From positions 1 to 48,141 of the forward strand of contig CAMWFQ010000030.1 of NCBI GenBank assembly GCA_947173495.1: a stretch of DNA of 48,141 bases. The letters are read 5' to 3'. The notes beneath the pieces were generated by a model. That model was not told where the DNA came from and searched no databases. It saw only the letters and a program-made list of their open reading frames with translations. Positions 1-8,727 of the stretch are shown piece by piece. How positions within the stretch are numbered: the stretch's first letter is position 1; the number at the start of each line of letters is the position of its first letter. This DNA is from an uncultured Lachnospiraceae bacterium. GTDB taxonomy: Bacteria; Bacillota; Clostridia; Lachnospirales; Lachnospiraceae. Position numbers and translations under genes: made by a program.

Positions 1-13
1 ACTCTTCTTGAAT
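1..13 (-). rRNA. possible 5' edge of a 16S rRNA gene (window edge)
   Basis: Read on the minus strand, the window ends in ...TTCAAGAAGAGT. Bacterial 16S genes begin with a similar stretch leading into AGAGTTTGATC, so the last bases match the start of that conserved site. A strong promoter about 120 bases upstream points the same way. Only a handful of rRNA bases would be inside the window, so this is inference from the edge and its context, not a full recognition. Confidence 0.4.
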
Positions 14-133
14 TTTCAGACCTGCACTGCTGTTTATTTGTCAAGGTGCTCTTGTAATATATCTCTATCGCCCGCTTTTTCACCCTTCCTGATCTCAAGA
101 GATTAACAGGTTTTATCACCGACGACGATCTTT

Positions 134-162
134 ACTATATCATCCTGATTTCATAATGTCAA
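134..162 (-). promoter_or_regulatory. strong sigma-A promoter reading left (probable rrn promoter)
   Basis: On the minus strand there is a consensus -35 TTGACA (157-162), a 17-base spacer and a -10 TATAGT (134-139). It points away from ctpA and off the left edge. The leader of about 115 bases contains a TTGACAAATAA stretch near the end and looks like a pre-16S leader. It cannot drive any complete gene in this window. Confidence 0.7.
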
Positions 163-232
163 CATAAATTTTAATTTTTTTTAAGAAAATCATTTTTACT
201 ATATTCTTTCAGGAAAATGCTGCATATCCTTG

Positions 233-1543
233 CTATTTTATCTTTCCCTCAAGCACTTCTACAGCCTTTTCTACCTGATTATCAATCCCGTCAGTTTCGC
301 TTCGTTCATAATCATATTCCAACTCAATATCGGGCTCAATTCCTACTCCATGGATATTCCTTCCTGATGGAGTGAAGTATGCGCTGATCGTCAGTTTAAT
401 CGCCGTACCATCATCCAGCCTGTGAATCTGTTGTACGATTCCTTTTCCATATGTAGTAGTACCAATTAAGGTTCCTTTATTGTAATCCTGAATTGCCCCT
501 GCCAGAATTTCTGAAGCGCTTGCAGAATATTCATTTACCAGCACTGCCATGGGAATCTCCAGTTCCCATGAATCGTCTCCTGTATATTCCTTTCGATTTC
601 CGTTTTTATCCTCTGTATATACAATCAGTCCTTTAGGCAGAATTCTTCTGGCGATCTCAACGACTGCTGCCAAATCACCCCCTGGATTGCTCCGAAGATC
701 CAGAACCAATCCTTTGATCCCATATTCATTAAGTTCTGCCATAGCTTCTGCATATTGATCCACCGTTATACCATCAAATTCCCGTATACGTAAATACCCT
801 ATTTGATCCGTATTCTCCAGAATACCGCTTTCTACCGTAGTAGTTTCTATCTGTTTTGCTCTTGTGATATCAAAATCCAGGAAATCGCTCTCACCTTCTC
901 TATAGATCGTCAGATGTACCGTGGAGCCCTCTCTTCCCTTCACCAGACTGACCACCTGGGTTAAACTCAGCCCCTGAGTAGATTCCCCATCCACTTCATA
1001 AATAAGATCTCCTTCCCTGAGTCCTGCCTCAAGTGCCGGTGATTCCTCTATAACGCCGCTGATCATCGCCATATTCATCTGTTTATTCATGGAAATCAGG
1101 GCTCCTATCCCATAAGAAACCCCTTTATTACTGTTGACCGCATCCTCCAGCTCATCTCTGGTATAGTACTCGGAGTACGGATCTCCCAGCGCGTTGATCA
1201 TCCCCTTATAAATGCCATCCTGCAGCTTTTCTGATGATAATTCATCCGCATAGAAATAATATGTGTCAATGGCTTCCTCTATTGTTTTCATCTTTTGAAG
1301 AGTATCATTGCTGACAGCGCTGCTGCTTGCTGCGGCATCCGCTCCCGCCCTACGGGTCATGACCATCCGATAAAGCAGACTGGCTGCATATACCCCGGTC
1401 ATGAGTAATGCTGTGAGCAGCACACCCGTCAGGACTCCGTTCCAGAAATACCTGGAAGATTTCTTCTGTTTATTTCCTTCTTCGATGATCTCTTCCTGCA
1501 TCTGCTGCCGGTTCTCTAATTCTTCTGATTTATCCACGAACAT
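233..1543 (-). CDS. ctpA: S41 family C-terminal processing peptidase (CtpA/CtpB-like)
   Basis: A 436-aa membrane-anchored serine protease. An N-terminal hydrophobic segment at about residues 35-57 follows a charged cytoplasmic tail. A PDZ domain covers about 140-225 and the S41 protease fold about 240-400. The catalytic serine lies in YSASASEIL (about residue 343) and the lysine in TYGKGIVQQ about 25 residues later, the spacing of this family's Ser-Lys dyad. It should act outside the membrane on exported substrates. It is the last gene of the ftsE-ftsX-M23-ctpA cluster, 27 bases after the M23 hydrolase gene. ctpB also lies next to ftsEX in Bacillus. A role in processing wall hydrolases or sporulation regulators is inferred from that synteny; the substrate is unknown. 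Confidence 0.93.
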   Translation of the reverse strand: MFVDKSEELENRQQMQEEIIEEGNKQKKSSRYFWNGVLTGVLLTALLMTGVYAASLLYRMVMTRRAGADAAASSSAVSNDTLQKMKTIEEAIDTYYFYADELSSEKLQDGIYKGMINALGDPYSEYYTRDELEDAVNSNKGVSYGIGALISMNKQMNMAMISGVIEESPALEAGLREGDLIYEVDGESTQGLSLTQVVSLVKGREGSTVHLTIYREGESDFLDFDITRAKQIETTTVESGILENTDQIGYLRIREFDGITVDQYAEAMAELNEYGIKGLVLDLRSNPGGDLAAVVEIARRILPKGLIVYTEDKNGNRKEYTGDDSWELEIPMAVLVNEYSASASEILAGAIQDYNKGTLIGTTTYGKGIVQQIHRLDDGTAIKLTISAYFTPSGRNIHGVGIEPDIELEYDYERSETDGIDNQVEKAVEVLEGKIK

Positions 1544-1570
1544 TTCTCTCCAATCCTGATTAAAATGATT

Positions 1571-2803
1571 CTAACCCCCAAGATAATTTCTCGGGTTTAC
1601 ATAATTTCCATTCAATCTGACGCTGAAATGCAGATGGTTCCCGGTAGAACGCCCGGTAGTTCCTACTGCCGCTATCTTCTGCCCCTTTGCCACTTCCGTT
1701 CCCTTGGAAACGTAGAGAGCGGATGCATGCATATAAATCGTATACAGGCTGTCTCCATGATCAATCATAATATAATTGCCCATACTGCTGTTATAATCTG
1801 CCGCTACTACTTTTCCATCGTAAGCTGCCAGAATCGGGCTTCCCCCTGGAGCTGCCATATCAAGTCCATTATGAAACCTTTTAACCCCCAGTGTAGGATG
1901 CATACGATCGCCATACTCATCTGAAATTCTCGTATAGGAAGGCGCTGGCCATGTGAATATCCCTCCATCGTATTTGCGTGCCTGCTCCTCAGCCAGTCTT
2001 TTTCTTTCTTCTGCCACAGCTGCTTCCAACGCTTTGATAGTATCATTCTGAGTGGCGATCTCCGCTTCATATTCCTTTATCGCAGCATTTTTGTCTTGAA
2101 TATCTGAAGATAATTTGTATATTTCCTGTTCCTTATCCGCTATCAGCTGATTTAAAGAAGCTTCCTCCTCTTCCACCGTTTTTTTTGCCTCATTCAAAAC
2201 GTCCTTCTCTTCTTCCAGCTCCTCCTTGCAAAGCGCTACATATTCTGCATAATCCACATATTGATCCAGCATCTTTCTGTCATAGGCCGACAACTTCTGA
2301 ATATAATCTGCTTTGTTCAGCATATCGCCGAAGCTCTCTGATCCCAGCAAAAGTTCCAGATACATGGTTTCTCCCTTTTCATACATGAACTTGATCCGGG
2401 TCTTCATAGCCTCGTATTGCTGCTGTTGTACCTCCAGTGCTTCTTCCAGTTCATTCGCCTTTTGGTCAATTTCTTCTTCCTTCTCAGAAATCATTGTTTT
2501 CAATTCATTGATCTTTGTCTGTATACTGACCAGATTTGCATCCAGCTCCTCCACATAACCAGCCAGCTCTTTTTTGGAAGCTTCCAGGGCTTTTTTTAAA
2601 GCCTGGATATCCGTCAGACCGTTCTGTAAGGCCTTTTTTTCTTCCCGCGCTTTATTAATCTCAGCTTCCTTTTCCCTGATACTGTCATTGGTCAGATCAC
2701 TGGCATATGTAATGCTCCGGTCCTTCCCCGCGGCTGCTGTAACTGCTAAAAAGCATATTAATACGCAAAGCGCTCTTTTTCCTTGTTTTATGTATTTCAA
2801 CAC
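1571..2803 (-). CDS. coiled-coil M23 murein hydrolase (EnvC-like, probable FtsEX partner)
   Basis: A 410-aa exported protein. A signal peptide occupies about the first 25 residues. A long Glu/Lys-rich coiled coil (about 38-270) follows, then a C-terminal M23/LytM domain (about 300-405). The zinc-site motifs HNGLD and HLHF are both present, so the domain could be catalytically active, unlike E. coli EnvC whose LytM domain is degenerate. The start shares a base with the ftsX stop (TAGTG); a TTG one codon later has better spacing from GAGGG. FtsEX is known to control coiled-coil peptidoglycan hydrolases (EnvC, CwlO, PcsB). Direct linkage to ftsX suggests this is the cognate hydrolase, which is inference from gene order and domain layout. 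Confidence 0.9.
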   Translation of the reverse strand: MLKYIKQGKRALCVLICFLAVTAAAGKDRSITYASDLTNDSIREKEAEINKAREEKKALQNGLTDIQALKKALEASKKELAGYVEELDANLVSIQTKINELKTMISEKEEEIDQKANELEEALEVQQQQYEAMKTRIKFMYEKGETMYLELLLGSESFGDMLNKADYIQKLSAYDRKMLDQYVDYAEYVALCKEELEEEKDVLNEAKKTVEEEEASLNQLIADKEQEIYKLSSDIQDKNAAIKEYEAEIATQNDTIKALEAAVAEERKRLAEEQARKYDGGIFTWPAPSYTRISDEYGDRMHPTLGVKRFHNGLDMAAPGGSPILAAYDGKVVAADYNSSMGNYIMIDHGDSLYTIYMHASALYVSKGTEVAKGQKIAAVGTTGRSTGNHLHFSVRLNGNYVNPRNYLGG

Positions 2804-3699
2804 TATACCCTCAGATGTTTCCTAACTGTTGTTATACTTCCCAAAAAGCCGATCCCTACTCCCATACAAACAGACATTGGGAATAACGTATTAAAAATAG
2901 TTTCTACCGGTAGAAATGTAAGAAGTTTGGTTAAAATAGAAAATTTTACCATAATATATTCAATAATCTTGTTGTAAAGAACATAGATAACACCCACCGG
3001 TATCAGTGCGCCGATCACTCCAATCAGCATTCCCTCAATCACAAAAGGAGAACGGACAAAAAAATCGGTTGCGCCTATATATTTCATGATTGCGATCTCT
3101 TCTTTCCGGACGGATATACCGATCGTCACAGTATTACTGATAAGGAAAATAGAAACCGCGAACAGAATCGCAATAATTCCCACAGAAATATACGCCACCA
3201 GCGCATTTACACCTGTCAGTGTGGAAGCAACAATCTCAGACCTGTGCACTTCTCTTACACCCTCAAGCCCTTCCAAATAGGATACCAGCGCCGGCTGCAT
3301 AGACACATCATCCAGATAAATTTCATAACTGTCTGATCCCACGAGAGGATTCTCTGTGAATCCATCTTCATAGCCCTGCAGATAATCCACTCTGAATTCT
3401 TCCCAGGCTTCGTCTGCCGACTTAAAGTATATCCTGGATACTTCCACACGCTTCTCAATCAATGCGCCGATCTCTTCCATTCTCTCCTGACCGACCCCTT
3501 CATCAAAAAGCACTGTAACGCAGACCCCTTCCTGCGCATTCTTTACAATGTTCTGAAAATTGACAATAATAGAATAGAACAGACCAAACAAAAACAGGCA
3601 TGCTCCAATCGTTGCAATTGATGCCAGTGAAAACCACTTATTTCTGAATATGTTGATAAATCCCTGTCTGATCGTATAAAAAAATGTATTAATCCTCAT
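2803..3699 (-). CDS. ftsX: cell division ABC transporter permease FtsX
   Basis: A 298-aa FtsX. Its architecture is a short cytoplasmic tail, TM1 (about 20-45), an extracellular domain of about 110 residues, then three closely placed TM helices ending in the conserved GFLGS region. The longer reading frame begins at a GTG at 3711 that lies inside the Shine-Dalgarno AGGTGG. The ATG at 3699 has that site 8 bases upstream and gives the family-like start MRINTFFYTIRQG. With this start it overlaps the end of ftsE by 11 bases, implying translational coupling. With FtsE it forms the complex that transmits ATP hydrolysis across the membrane to a wall hydrolase, probably the M23 protein encoded next. 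Confidence 0.94.
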   Translation of the reverse strand: MRINTFFYTIRQGFINIFRNKWFSLASIATIGACLFLFGLFYSIIVNFQNIVKNAQEGVCVTVLFDEGVGQERMEEIGALIEKRVEVSRIYFKSADEAWEEFRVDYLQGYEDGFTENPLVGSDSYEIYLDDVSMQPALVSYLEGLEGVREVHRSEIVASTLTGVNALVAYISVGIIAILFAVSIFLISNTVTIGISVRKEEIAIMKYIGATDFFVRSPFVIEGMLIGVIGALIPVGVIYVLYNKIIEYIMVKFSILTKLLTFLPVETIFNTLFPMSVCMGVGIGFLGSITTVRKHLRV

Positions 3700-4435
3700 C
3701 GATATAGCCACCTTTTTCTTCGTCGCTTACAATGACGCCTTTCTTCATTGTAACAACCCTCTTCTGCATTGCATTGACAATTTCACGGTTGTGCGTTACC
3801 ACCAGCACGGTTGTTCCGTTTTCATTGATCTGTTCCAGCAGCTTCATGATTTCCCAGGAATTTTTGGGATCCAGATTTCCGGTAGGCTCATCTGCCAGCA
3901 AAATACTTGGACGGTTAACCAGTGCTCTGGCAATCGCCACTCTCTGTTGTTCACCTCCTGAGAGCTGTCTTGGCTTTGCCTTATATTTTCCTGCAAGCCC
4001 TACCGTCGCCAGTATACTGGGTACATTTCGTTTGATTTCTTTATTGGATACCTGTATAATTCTCTGTGCAAACGCTACGTTTTCATAAACATTTCTATCC
4101 TTCAGCAGCCGGAAATCCTGAAAAACGATTCCCAGATTTCTCCTGAATTTCGGAATTTTCCTGTGACGAATATGTACCAGATCATAGCCCATCACGCTGA
4201 TCTCACCCGAGGATGGAATCAATTCACGCAAGAGCAGCTTGATCATTGTGGATTTTCCAGAACCGCTGTCTCCTACTATAAATACAAATTCGCCTCTGTT
4301 AATGTGCAGATCAATCCCATTCAAAGCCGGAGCTCCTGTTGAATAGGTTTTGCTCACATTTTTCATTGTGATAATCTCATGATGTTCATACCCCTGTCTT
4401 CTTCTCTTCCGGTTCTTCATTTCACTTTTTGCCAT
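3689..4435 (-). CDS. ftsE: cell division ATP-binding protein FtsE
   Basis: A 248-aa ABC ATPase. The Walker A is GDSGSGKST, the signature LSGGEQQRVAIARAL and the Walker B ILLADEPTGNLD, followed by a normal H-loop in VVTHNRE. The core begins at about residue 23 (ITMKNVSKTY), so there is an unusual basic N-terminal extension (KNRKRRR). The ATG at 4435 has a good AGGTGG six bases upstream and sits 17 bases after the preceding regulator gene, so the extension is probably real. FtsE drives FtsX and couples division to peptidoglycan hydrolysis at the inner face of the membrane. Confidence 0.94.
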   Translation of the reverse strand: MAKSEMKNRKRRRQGYEHHEIITMKNVSKTYSTGAPALNGIDLHINRGEFVFIVGDSGSGKSTMIKLLLRELIPSSGEISVMGYDLVHIRHRKIPKFRRNLGIVFQDFRLLKDRNVYENVAFAQRIIQVSNKEIKRNVPSILATVGLAGKYKAKPRQLSGGEQQRVAIARALVNRPSILLADEPTGNLDPKNSWEIMKLLEQINENGTTVLVVTHNREIVNAMQKRVVTMKKGVIVSDEEKGGYIDED

Positions 4436-4452
4436 TATTCGCCACCTGTCTT

Positions 4453-5553
4453 CTAATATTCAAAGCTTTCCATATAATTCATGTATTTTACTACCATGAG
4501 AGCAATCCTGAATGTGATGGCATCCTCGAATACACGAAGATCCAATCCCGTACTTTTCTGCAACTTATCCAGCCGGTAAACCAGTGTATTTCTGTGAATA
4601 AACAACTGTCTGGAAGTTTCGGATACATTCAGACTGTTCTCAAAAAATTTGTTGATAGTTGTAAGGGTTTCCTCGTCAAATTCATCCGGCCCTTTATCGC
4701 CGAAAATTTCCTTAATAAACATTTTACACAGCGGAATTGGAAGCTGATAGATCAGCCGGCCAATTCCAAGTTCGCTGTAGGCAATAATATTTCTCTCATC
4801 AAAAAATATTTTGCCCACATCCATCGCCATCTTTGCTTCCTTAAAGGAACGGCTGACTTCCTTGATCTCCTTGACAACTGTGCCATATGCAACGCGTATA
4901 GCCTTCATCCCCTCTTTTGCAAGAAATGATTCCATGGCAACCGCACTTTTTTCTATGTCGCGCATCATATCACGGGAACTGTCCATTTCCGACAGATCCT
5001 TGACAACTATCACATCATTCTCATCCACCGCCGTTACAAAGTCCTTACTGCTGCCCCCAAGAAAAGTTCTCATAATTTCCAGAACATTATTATCTTTACT
5101 GTCAGCAGTTTCAATGATCATTGCCACGCGCTTGACATCTGTCTGAATATGCAGCTTTTTCGCGCGGCTATAGATGTCAATAAGCAGAAGATTATCCAAC
5201 AGAAGATTTTTAATAAAATTGTCTTTATCAAAACGTTCCTTATATGCTACCAGCAGGTTCTGGATCTGAAACGCTGCAATCTTACCCACTGTATAGGCAT
5301 CCTCACCTGTTCCCTCTGCAATCAGCACATATTCCAACTGCTGTTCATCAAAAATTTTGAAATACTGACATCCCCGGATCTCCTGGGAATCTGCCAGTGA
5401 ATTTGCAAATTCTGCAGCTTCTGAACCATATCCTGATAACTCTGTCATGGTGGACGCCGCCTCTTTTCCGTCCGTATCCATAACACAAAAGTCCACTCTG
5501 GCGATTGCCTTAAGCCCCTCAATTGTATTCTGTAAAATCTGATTTGAAATCAT
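4453..5553 (-). CDS. PucR/CdaR family helix-turn-helix regulator
   Basis: A 366-aa probable transcriptional regulator. The C-terminal about 60 residues form the PucR-type HTH (VSETSRQLFIHRNTLVYRLDKL), a typical sugar-diacid/purine regulator output domain. The middle contains a GGDEF-like/CdaR-type domain and the N-terminal part resembles a ligand-binding sensory region. The frame is open to 5631, but the ATG at 5553 is preceded by GAAGGAGAGG with proper spacing and is taken as the start. It lies 17 bases upstream of ftsE and probably heads the division operon. No diacid catabolic genes are nearby, so its ligand and targets are unknown; control of the ftsEX cluster is only suggested by position. 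Confidence 0.85.
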   Translation of the reverse strand: MISNQILQNTIEGLKAIARVDFCVMDTDGKEAASTMTELSGYGSEAAEFANSLADSQEIRGCQYFKIFDEQQLEYVLIAEGTGEDAYTVGKIAAFQIQNLLVAYKERFDKDNFIKNLLLDNLLLIDIYSRAKKLHIQTDVKRVAMIIETADSKDNNVLEIMRTFLGGSSKDFVTAVDENDVIVVKDLSEMDSSRDMMRDIEKSAVAMESFLAKEGMKAIRVAYGTVVKEIKEVSRSFKEAKMAMDVGKIFFDERNIIAYSELGIGRLIYQLPIPLCKMFIKEIFGDKGPDEFDEETLTTINKFFENSLNVSETSRQLFIHRNTLVYRLDKLQKSTGLDLRVFEDAITFRIALMVVKYMNYMESFEY

Positions 5554-5799
5554 AGGCCCCTCTCCTTCTGACAATGGAAATACTATACAAATTAGACAAT
5601 ATTTCTCCTGAACATTTATGCTCCCCTTCAAACCTCTTTTTCATTTTAATATCAATGTACAAAAAAATCTACCTGTATTTGTGAATTTTTTATGTAATTT
5701 TAGTATTTTTTGTTAGTTTTTCCCATATTCCATTCCAATTTATTTTGTGGTAAAATAAAGAATAATGACTGTTTACAGCATCAGGAAAGGAGCAGTAAC
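5554..5799. other. divergent intergenic region between regulator and yjfB-like gene
   Basis: This is a 246-base AT-rich divergent spacer. On the plus strand an extended -10 (TGG then TAAAAT, 5748-5756) lies about 44 bases before the yjfB-like start, with only a poor -35 match. No convincing consensus promoter was found for the minus-strand regulator, and no stable hairpin was noticed. Confidence 0.4.
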
Positions 5800-5988
5800 A
5801 TGAACATTCCGGAATTGTCAACCGCACTGGCAAATACCCAGCTTGCCAATCAGGTAGGAATCGCCGTGCTGGACAAAGCGCTTGAAAATATGGAAACTGT
5901 AGGCGGCAGTCTCCTTGAAATGATGGATAACTCCATGGAGCTATCCGTCAACCCAAATATCGGAAGCAATATTGATATATCAATATAA
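5800..5988 (+). CDS. YjfB-like small putative motility protein
   Basis: A 62-aa protein with the family pattern of an N-terminal helix containing alternating Ala/Leu residues, a central AVLDKALENME helix and a short C-terminal tail (NPNIGSNIDISI). The ATG at 5800 is preceded by AGGAAAGGAG, so the upstream frame is not used. The YjfB family is annotated as putative motility proteins in Bacillus and Clostridia and its biochemical function is not known. It stands alone, divergent from the PucR-type regulator, and its last 41 bases overlap the 3' end of the opposing CPBP protease gene. No flagellar genes are in the window. Confidence 0.8.
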   Translation: MNIPELSTALANTQLANQVGIAVLDKALENMETVGGSLLEMMDNSMELSVNPNIGSNIDISI

Positions 5989-6892
5989 ATGCTCCTGTAA
6001 TCATTCCCAGGCAAAGGATAAGGGCCAGTACCAGAGGTACTGTAACCATCTTATCCTTTTTTTCTTTCCTTTCTTTCCAGATCCGTGAAAGTACTCTGTC
6101 TCTCCCTTCATGGGAAGAGATCCATACCAGGACAGCCCATGCCAGCGGCAGTGTCACCGTCGTCAGAATCAGATAGGCCCCGATCCCATAAAGAAGAAGA
6201 TCCTTTGTTATCATTTCTGACTGACTGCTGTATATACCAGGATCGGTTTTTAGCACTTCGTACATAAGCAGAATCTGACTTCCATTTACCACTCCATGGT
6301 AAAGGATAGACGACCAGATGCTTCCAGTCGCCTCCACTAAAAGCACTGCCAAAATCCCCATCACAAAAGCATAAGCAGCCTGATTAAAGTTCATGTGTAC
6401 CAACGCAAAAAGCAGTGCTGACAAGATCATGGCTTTAAATGCACTTCCCGATTTCCTGTAGGATCTGTAATACGCTCCCCGGCAGGTAATCTCTTCAAAA
6501 ACCGGCGCAATAATCCCTACCGACAAATACAAAAGGCCAAAAGGCATTTGTCCTGCCTGCTGGCTTTCCAACATGGCTGCCACTTCATTTTCAACCCACA
6601 GCTGCGAAATCAGATTAAAGAGCGACAGCGCCGGCATGGTCAGCAATGAAAATAAAACTGTCATTAAAGCAGAGCCTGTTTTCATTTTGGAAAATCCCAG
6701 AAACGCTCCCGGTCTTTCTCCCGATACAAATATAAAAATGAGAACAGGCAATATTACTACCAGCTCGCAAAGCAGATTACTCCAGAAAAGACTGTTTGCC
6801 AGCTCCGGGAAAAACAGTACTAAAGAACAACTCATACCGATATAGCACACTATCGTTATCAAAAATGCCCAGTTTGCCTTTCTTCCGTTCAT
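5948..6892 (-). CDS. CPBP family intramembrane metalloprotease
   Basis: A 314-aa polytopic membrane protein with about eight hydrophobic segments. It carries the CPBP (Abi/Rce1) motifs: EEITCRG (EExxxR, about residue 135), FALVHMNFN about 30 residues later, and HGVVNGSQ near residue 200. These form the presumed metal and catalytic site. The ATG overlaps the cvfB stop (ATGA), so translation is coupled to cvfB. Members process prenylated or secreted peptides or act in bacteriocin self-immunity, but no precursor peptide is seen nearby. The basic C-terminal region ends within the convergent yjfB-like gene. Confidence 0.88.
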   Translation of the reverse strand: MNGRKANWAFLITIVCYIGMSCSLVLFFPELANSLFWSNLLCELVVILPVLIFIFVSGERPGAFLGFSKMKTGSALMTVLFSLLTMPALSLFNLISQLWVENEVAAMLESQQAGQMPFGLLYLSVGIIAPVFEEITCRGAYYRSYRKSGSAFKAMILSALLFALVHMNFNQAAYAFVMGILAVLLVEATGSIWSSILYHGVVNGSQILLMYEVLKTDPGIYSSQSEMITKDLLLYGIGAYLILTTVTLPLAWAVLVWISSHEGRDRVLSRIWKERKEKKDKMVTVPLVLALILCLGMITGAFILIYQYCFRYLG

Positions 6893-7749
6893 TTCGTTTT
6901 GCTTTCCTGCACCTTTCTGATTCCATCCGATTCTATTACAATCAGTCTCTGTTTATAAAGGCTGCCCACCGCCCTCTTAAACTCATTTTTGCTCATGCCG
7001 GTTTTCAATCTGATCAGCTCCGGATCCGCCTTATCGTTAAATGGAATTTTCCCTTCGCTCTTTTCCAGCATTTCAAGCAACTTTTGCGAATCTTTATTCA
7101 TTTGGATGTATGCCTTCTCTCTCAGACTCAGCGTCAGCTTTCCATCTTCAAGCACTTCCACGACACGGGCGTTAATCTTATCTCCCACTGCCAGATCCTG
7201 TGCAGGTTCTCTTCTGGGAATCAAAGCACTGTATCTGTCATCTACCGCCACAAACACTCCAAATCGTTCACTGATCTCGTATACTCTGCCCTCCACCCTG
7301 TCATCCTTCTGATAAGGGCTGTCTGTCCGCAGATACTGGTATACATTCATGGTGGTGCAGAGCCGCCCGCTTTTATCGACATATAAAGCTACCAGGCATT
7401 CTTCCCCCTGCTTTACTTTTCTGGTCTGTTCCTTAAATGGAAGTAAGAGATCTTTTTCCAGCATCCATCCCAGGAAGGCGCCGATTTTTCCTGTCTCCTT
7501 CACGAAAAGCACTGCCGTCTCTCCTACAGACAGTCCTGGATCCCTGGTGGTCGCTATCATTCGATCCTCAGAGTCTCTGTAAATATACACTTCAATATCT
7601 GTGCCTGTCTCTGCATTTTCCGGCACTTCTTTTCCCGGCAGAAGCACTCTTTCCTGCGCGCTGCATTCTTCTTTTGTCTCCGCCAGATAAACGCCAAATT
7701 CCACCCTTTTCACAATGAAAAGTTTCTGCCTCTTTCCTATTTCAATCAT
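6889..7749 (-). CDS. cvfB: CvfB family S1-like RNA-binding protein
   Basis: A 286-aa protein with tandem S1-like OB domains followed by a C-terminal winged-helix domain (about 225-275, GMSKNEFKRAVGSLYKQ), which is the CvfB/YitL layout. The S1 motif FGVFVAVDDRYSALIP is clear at about 160-180. The frame is open to 7794, but the ATG at 7749 has AAGGGAG upstream and yields MIEIGKRQKLFIVKR, a normal family start. It overlaps the thioesterase stop by four bases (ATGA) and the following CPBP gene in the same way, making a tightly coupled three-gene operon. CvfB affects virulence factor expression in Staphylococcus; its role here is unknown but probably RNA binding. Confidence 0.92.
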   Translation of the reverse strand: MIEIGKRQKLFIVKRVEFGVYLAETKEECSAQERVLLPGKEVPENAETGTDIEVYIYRDSEDRMIATTRDPGLSVGETAVLFVKETGKIGAFLGWMLEKDLLLPFKEQTRKVKQGEECLVALYVDKSGRLCTTMNVYQYLRTDSPYQKDDRVEGRVYEISERFGVFVAVDDRYSALIPRREPAQDLAVGDKINARVVEVLEDGKLTLSLREKAYIQMNKDSQKLLEMLEKSEGKIPFNDKADPELIRLKTGMSKNEFKRAVGSLYKQRLIVIESDGIRKVQESKTK

Positions 7750-8474
7750 ATTCTTTTCTGCTCCCTTTCCTCCTGAAGCTCTACAATACAACAAACGGTA
7801 TCGTTTTCGTCCCTGAGAACCACCACGTATTTCCCTTCCTCTGTAACTGCCGTATAAGGAGTCAGTATATCTCCCAGCATCACCTGCTTTTTATATTCTG
7901 CTCTCAGCTGTCTCACACGGCAGCTCCTTCCCAGAGAATCAATCGCTATTCTGACAAACTGCCCATTATTCACATGATGATTTGTATCAAGATGATGCGA
8001 CCTGATCTGCACTGCTTCTCTTTGTTCCATATTCAAAGGGGTTAAAATTTTTCTGGGGGCATAATCCATTTCCAGTCTGGGCTCTAATCCGTACTTCTCG
8101 TACATCTCTTTCGGAGGCTTTACCGGCTTGCCCGTACTGGTGTTCAAAAGACTCCATATCGTATTTGCACATGCAAGCGTATTCTCCTTTTCGTCCATCA
8201 TCAGAAAGTTCCTGTATCCCAGAAATCCCTTAAAATCATAGGGTGCCGTTCCCACCGTAACAGTCTCACACAGCTTTGGATAACGCTCCACCACAATCTG
8301 CCAGGAAGACATTACCCACACCATGTTCTGGCGTTTCAAATATTCCACTCCCAGGCCTATATCCTCCGAATGAAACGTGGAACAGTCCTGGAAATAATCC
8401 AGCAGCGATTCCAGTCTCAAAAATCCTGCTTCATCTAATTCACTGTACCTGATTCTACTTTTATAGCTATACAT
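7746..8474 (-). CDS. acyl-ACP thioesterase
   Basis: A 242-aa double-hotdog thioesterase of the FatA/FatB-like bacterial family. It begins MYSYKSRIRYSELDEAG and carries the catalytic segment LDTNHHVNNGQFV in the second hotdog (about 175-187). It releases free fatty acids from acyl-ACP in the cytoplasm. The open frame extends to 8747, but that extension runs antisense through tRNA-Gly; the ATG at 8474 has GCGGGAAAGG upstream. An extended -10 (TGCTATAAT, 8559-8564) gives a leader of about 80 bases. First gene of the thioesterase-cvfB-CPBP operon. Confidence 0.92.
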   Translation of the reverse strand: MYSYKSRIRYSELDEAGFLRLESLLDYFQDCSTFHSEDIGLGVEYLKRQNMVWVMSSWQIVVERYPKLCETVTVGTAPYDFKGFLGYRNFLMMDEKENTLACANTIWSLLNTSTGKPVKPPKEMYEKYGLEPRLEMDYAPRKILTPLNMEQREAVQIRSHHLDTNHHVNNGQFVRIAIDSLGRSCRVRQLRAEYKKQVMLGDILTPYTAVTEEGKYVVVLRDENDTVCCIVELQEEREQKRI

Positions 8475-8558
8475 ATTCTGCCTTTCCCGCCTTAGATCAA
8501 CAAATATTTTGGTACCATTATTGCATATGATGACTGCCCGCGCGTCAGCGCAATTCAC

Positions 8559-8564
8559 ATTATA
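8559..8564 (-). promoter_or_regulatory. extended -10 for the thioesterase operon
   Basis: The minus strand reads TGC followed by a perfect TATAAT. The -35 region is weak, which fits an extended -10 promoter. Transcription would begin near 8552, giving a leader of about 78 bases with a small GCGC/GCGC stem. It sits back to back with the tRNA-Gly promoter. Confidence 0.6.
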
Positions 8565-8614
8565 GCACGAACTCCCGGAAAGAAACAGCACATAATAATG
8601 AATATTTTTAGCTA

Positions 8615-8644
8615 TTGACAAATGCCTACCCGGAATTGTAAAAT
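8615..8644 (+). promoter_or_regulatory. promoter of tRNA-Gly
   Basis: The site has a consensus -35 TTGACA (8615-8620), an 18-base spacer and a -10 TAAAAT (8639-8644). Transcription would start about six bases before the mature tRNA. Confidence 0.75.
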
Positions 8645-8656
8645 AAAAAACATATT

Positions 8657-8727
8657 GCGGGTGTAGTTCAATGGTAGAACACCAGCCTTCCAAGCTGGAC
8701 ACGTGGGTTCGATTCCCATCACCCGCT
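8657..8727 (+). tRNA. tRNA-Gly (anticodon TCC)
   Basis: The 71-base cloverleaf folds fully. The acceptor GCGGGTG pairs with CACCCGC, the D stem is GTTC/GAAC, the anticodon stem is CCAGC/GCTGG around loop CTTCCAA, and the T arm is GTGGG/CCCAT with loop TTCGATT. The anticodon TCC reads GGA/GGG. CCA is not encoded: the discriminator T is followed by a run of T that may also end transcription. The CCA-adding enzyme encoded at 38558-39919 would complete it. Confidence 0.97.
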
